Assembly (NCBI GenBank): GCA_023436825.1
Contig: JAEZHS010000055.1
Coordinates: 1 to 15,344, forward strand
Origin: Pseudomonadota bacterium
GTDB lineage: Bacteria; Pseudomonadota; Alphaproteobacteria; Reyranellales; Reyranellaceae
Direction of reading: 5' to 3'
DNA length: 15,344 nt
Shown here: in pieces, positions 14,111 to 15,344 of the stretch
Layout of the letters: every line of letters begins with the position of its first letter
Position numbering within the stretch: position 1 is the stretch's first letter
Made by a program: the position numbers and the translations under genes
The notes under the pieces: model-generated
The model's database searches: none
What the model was told of the DNA's origin: nothing
Seen by the model: only the letters and a program-made list of their open reading frames with translations

Positions 14111-15046
14111 ATGCTCTCGCTTTCCGGCATGCAGGCGCTGGTCGCCGTGATCGAGGAAGAGTCCTTCACCAGGGCAGCCGAACGCCTGAACGCTACGCAG
14201 TCGGGCGTCTCCCAGCAGATCGCGAAGCTGGAACGACGGCTCGACGTGACCCTGCTGCAGCGCCGGCCTGCCGGCGTCAGGCCCACAGTGGCGGGCCAAA
14301 CGCTCTACCGCAGAAGCGTCGCCGTGCTGGAGGAGATCGCGCGCGCCGAAGCGGAGGCCAGGAGCTACGCCGGCAGCCTGACCGGCACCATCAGGCTGGG
14401 GCTGATGCCAGCCCTGACGCGCAGCCTGATGGGGCCGGTGCTGCGACGATTCTCGAAAGAGCAGCCCAACCTCGCGGTCACCGGTGTCGAGGCGGTGAGC
14501 ACCGAGCTGATCCAGCGCGTCAAGGCCGATGAACTCGACGTCGCCATCGTGCCGGTATTCGACGCCCCGCCCAGCCTGCGTTGCCGGGCAGTCGGCAGCT
14601 CTCCCGAGGTCCTGGTCGGTCGGGGGACGCGACATCCGCTGCACATGAGGCCCGTGTCGCTGGCGAAGCTGGGATCGATGAAGCTGATCCTGCAATCGGC
14701 CGGGAACATGCGCCGAGAGCGCATCCTGGCGCATCTGCGAGCGCGAGGAGTCGAGATCGCGAGCGTCATGGACCTCGATTCGATGTTCGGGACCCTCGAA
14801 TATGCCGGAGCAAGCGACTACGTGACGGTGCTCCCTGCGATCATGGTGGTACCCGAGATCGAGCAGGGCACCCTTTGCGTCCGACCGATAAGCGACGACG
14901 GATTCACCCTCGATATGATGGCGATCGAGCCGAAGCGAAGGCCGGAAAGCCCGGCAATCGCCGCGCTTGTCGATGCGTTCGAAGCGCTGTTGAGCAACGG
15001 GCTGGTACGGCCGCGGTCGAGGAAGCAGCGGAAGCGTCGGCCTTGA
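14111..15046 (+). CDS. LysR-type transcriptional regulator, likely controlling the divergent TauD-like gene
   Basis: This 311-aa regulator has a canonical N-terminal winged helix (residues about 3-62: MQALVAVIEEESFTRAAERL, TQSGVSQQIAKLERRL, LLQRRPAGVRPTVAGQ) and an effector-binding domain from about 93 (GTIRLGLMPALTRSL), with ADELDVAIVPVF and a second lobe to about 295. The C-terminus is very basic (RPRSRKQRKRRP), which may add DNA contacts or be a neutral tail. Divergent placement from an oxygenase gene with a 99-bp shared intergenic region is the classical LysR arrangement, so it is inferred to control that gene and itself. It differs clearly from the LysR at 1113-2087 in its recognition helix (QSGVSQQI against GSAIRRQI). 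Confidence 0.92.
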   Translation: MLSLSGMQALVAVIEEESFTRAAERLNATQSGVSQQIAKLERRLDVTLLQRRPAGVRPTVAGQTLYRRSVAVLEEIARAEAEARSYAGSLTGTIRLGLMPALTRSLMGPVLRRFSKEQPNLAVTGVEAVSTELIQRVKADELDVAIVPVFDAPPSLRCRAVGSSPEVLVGRGTRHPLHMRPVSLAKLGSMKLILQSAGNMRRERILAHLRARGVEIASVMDLDSMFGTLEYAGASDYVTVLPAIMVVPEIEQGTLCVRPISDDGFTLDMMAIEPKRRPESPAIAALVDAFEALLSNGLVRPRSRKQRKRRP

Positions 15047-15062
15047 CGCTCGGACCGTAAGT

Positions 15063-15344
15063 TTAGCTCTTCTTGCGCCCTGCTGCCTTCGCGCGGGCCC
15101 CCGCCGGGGCCTTCTTCCTTGATCTGCCTTGATTGAACTCGATCGCAGCGCGGACGAGGGTCTTCAGCGCCCGCTCATCGACCTTGTCGCCTTCGAAGAA
15201 ATCGATCGCCCGCCGCTGGTTGCCTTCGAGACCCGCGTTGAAGAGCTTGTCGGGATCCGGCAGCCGCGCGCCATAGTCGAAGGTGACCTTCACCTTCCCC
15301 TTGTGCGGGTTCGCGACGGCGATGATGCCGTCACGCGACCACAC
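15063..15344 (-). CDS. DUF1801 domain protein, N-terminus beyond the window
   Basis: Ninety-three residues are visible, beginning in mid-domain (WSRDGIIAVANPHKGKVKVTF) at the window edge. The segments KVKVTFDYGARLPDP, LFNAGLEGNQRRAIDFFEG and ALKTLVRAAIEFN match the DUF1801 (YdhG-like) family, small alpha/beta proteins without an established biochemical role. The C-terminus is a lysine/arginine/alanine-rich tail (RSRKKAPAGARAKAAGRKKS). Translation does not start at the edge GTG; homologues have more sequence upstream. It converges with LysR gene 2 across a 16-base gap and has no visible link to the catabolic genes. Confidence 0.8.
   Translation of the reverse strand: MWSRDGIIAVANPHKGKVKVTFDYGARLPDPDKLFNAGLEGNQRRAIDFFEGDKVDERALKTLVRAAIEFNQGRSRKKAPAGARAKAAGRKKS

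Noticed and set aside
14012..14734. N-terminal extension of the TauD-like frame to 14734
   Set aside because: The extension runs antisense through the second LysR gene and across its promoter. TauD homology begins at the ATG at 14011, which has a good ribosome-binding site.
1..15344. CRISPR arrays, tRNA/rRNA genes, insertion sequences, phage or attachment sites
   Set aside because: I saw no regularly spaced repeats, no tRNA-like cloverleaf, no transposase or integrase motifs and no terminal inverted repeats. The only repeat is the three-copy operator.

Overview
The window is GC-rich DNA with tightly packed genes, ATGA start/stop overlaps and a twin-arginine-like signal peptide. This fits a soil or rhizosphere proteobacterium, most likely an alphaproteobacterium (Bradyrhizobium-like gene content). 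That assignment is inference from style and families, as no rRNA or housekeeping marker is present. The centre (about 76-13033) looks like one catabolic gene cluster. The right end (13112-15344) holds a separate divergent regulator/oxygenase pair and an unrelated edge gene.

Layout. 1-66: tail of an unidentified gene (+). 76-6186, all on the minus strand and read right to left: Rieske ring-hydroxylating oxygenase alpha and beta subunits, an RraA/HMG-aldolase-like protein, a 68-aa protein coupled to an amidase, a LysR-type regulator, and a DapA-superfamily aldolase. 6341-11857, plus strand: a [2Fe-2S] molybdenum-hydroxylase small subunit, an unusual single-polypeptide Mo-subunit/FAD-subunit fusion, and the ATPase and permease of a NitT/TauT-type ABC importer. 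12008-13033: the matching substrate-binding protein with its own promoter. 13112-14011 (-) and 14111-15046 (+): a TauD/TfdA-type dioxygenase and a second LysR regulator, divergent. 15063-15344 (-): partial DUF1801 protein.

The strongest unannotated signal is a 42-43 bp element present three times, in the same orientation to the gene it precedes. The copies lie upstream of the DapA-like gene (1092-1134), the oxygenase alpha gene in the divergent region (6237-6279), and the ABC binding protein (11864-11905). Eighteen bases are identical in all three copies (CGAATTTCTGATCTTTAC). Each copy is followed at a fixed distance by a TAnnTC -10-like hexamer, so its 3' end appears to form the -35. I read this as the operator/promoter of a local regulon that joins uptake (ABC), oxidation (Rieske oxygenase, Mo-hydroxylase) and downstream cleavage (amidase, two aldolase-type enzymes). 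The LysR protein at 1113-2087 is the obvious candidate activator.

Working model (inference): an organic acid, probably an aromatic or N-heteroaromatic, is imported, hydroxylated by the Mo enzyme and/or dihydroxylated by the Rieske enzyme. An amide-containing intermediate is then hydrolysed, and keto-acid products are split by the RraA-like and DapA-like enzymes. The substrate cannot be told from the sequence. I see no ring-cleavage dioxygenase and no Rieske ferredoxin or reductase in the window.
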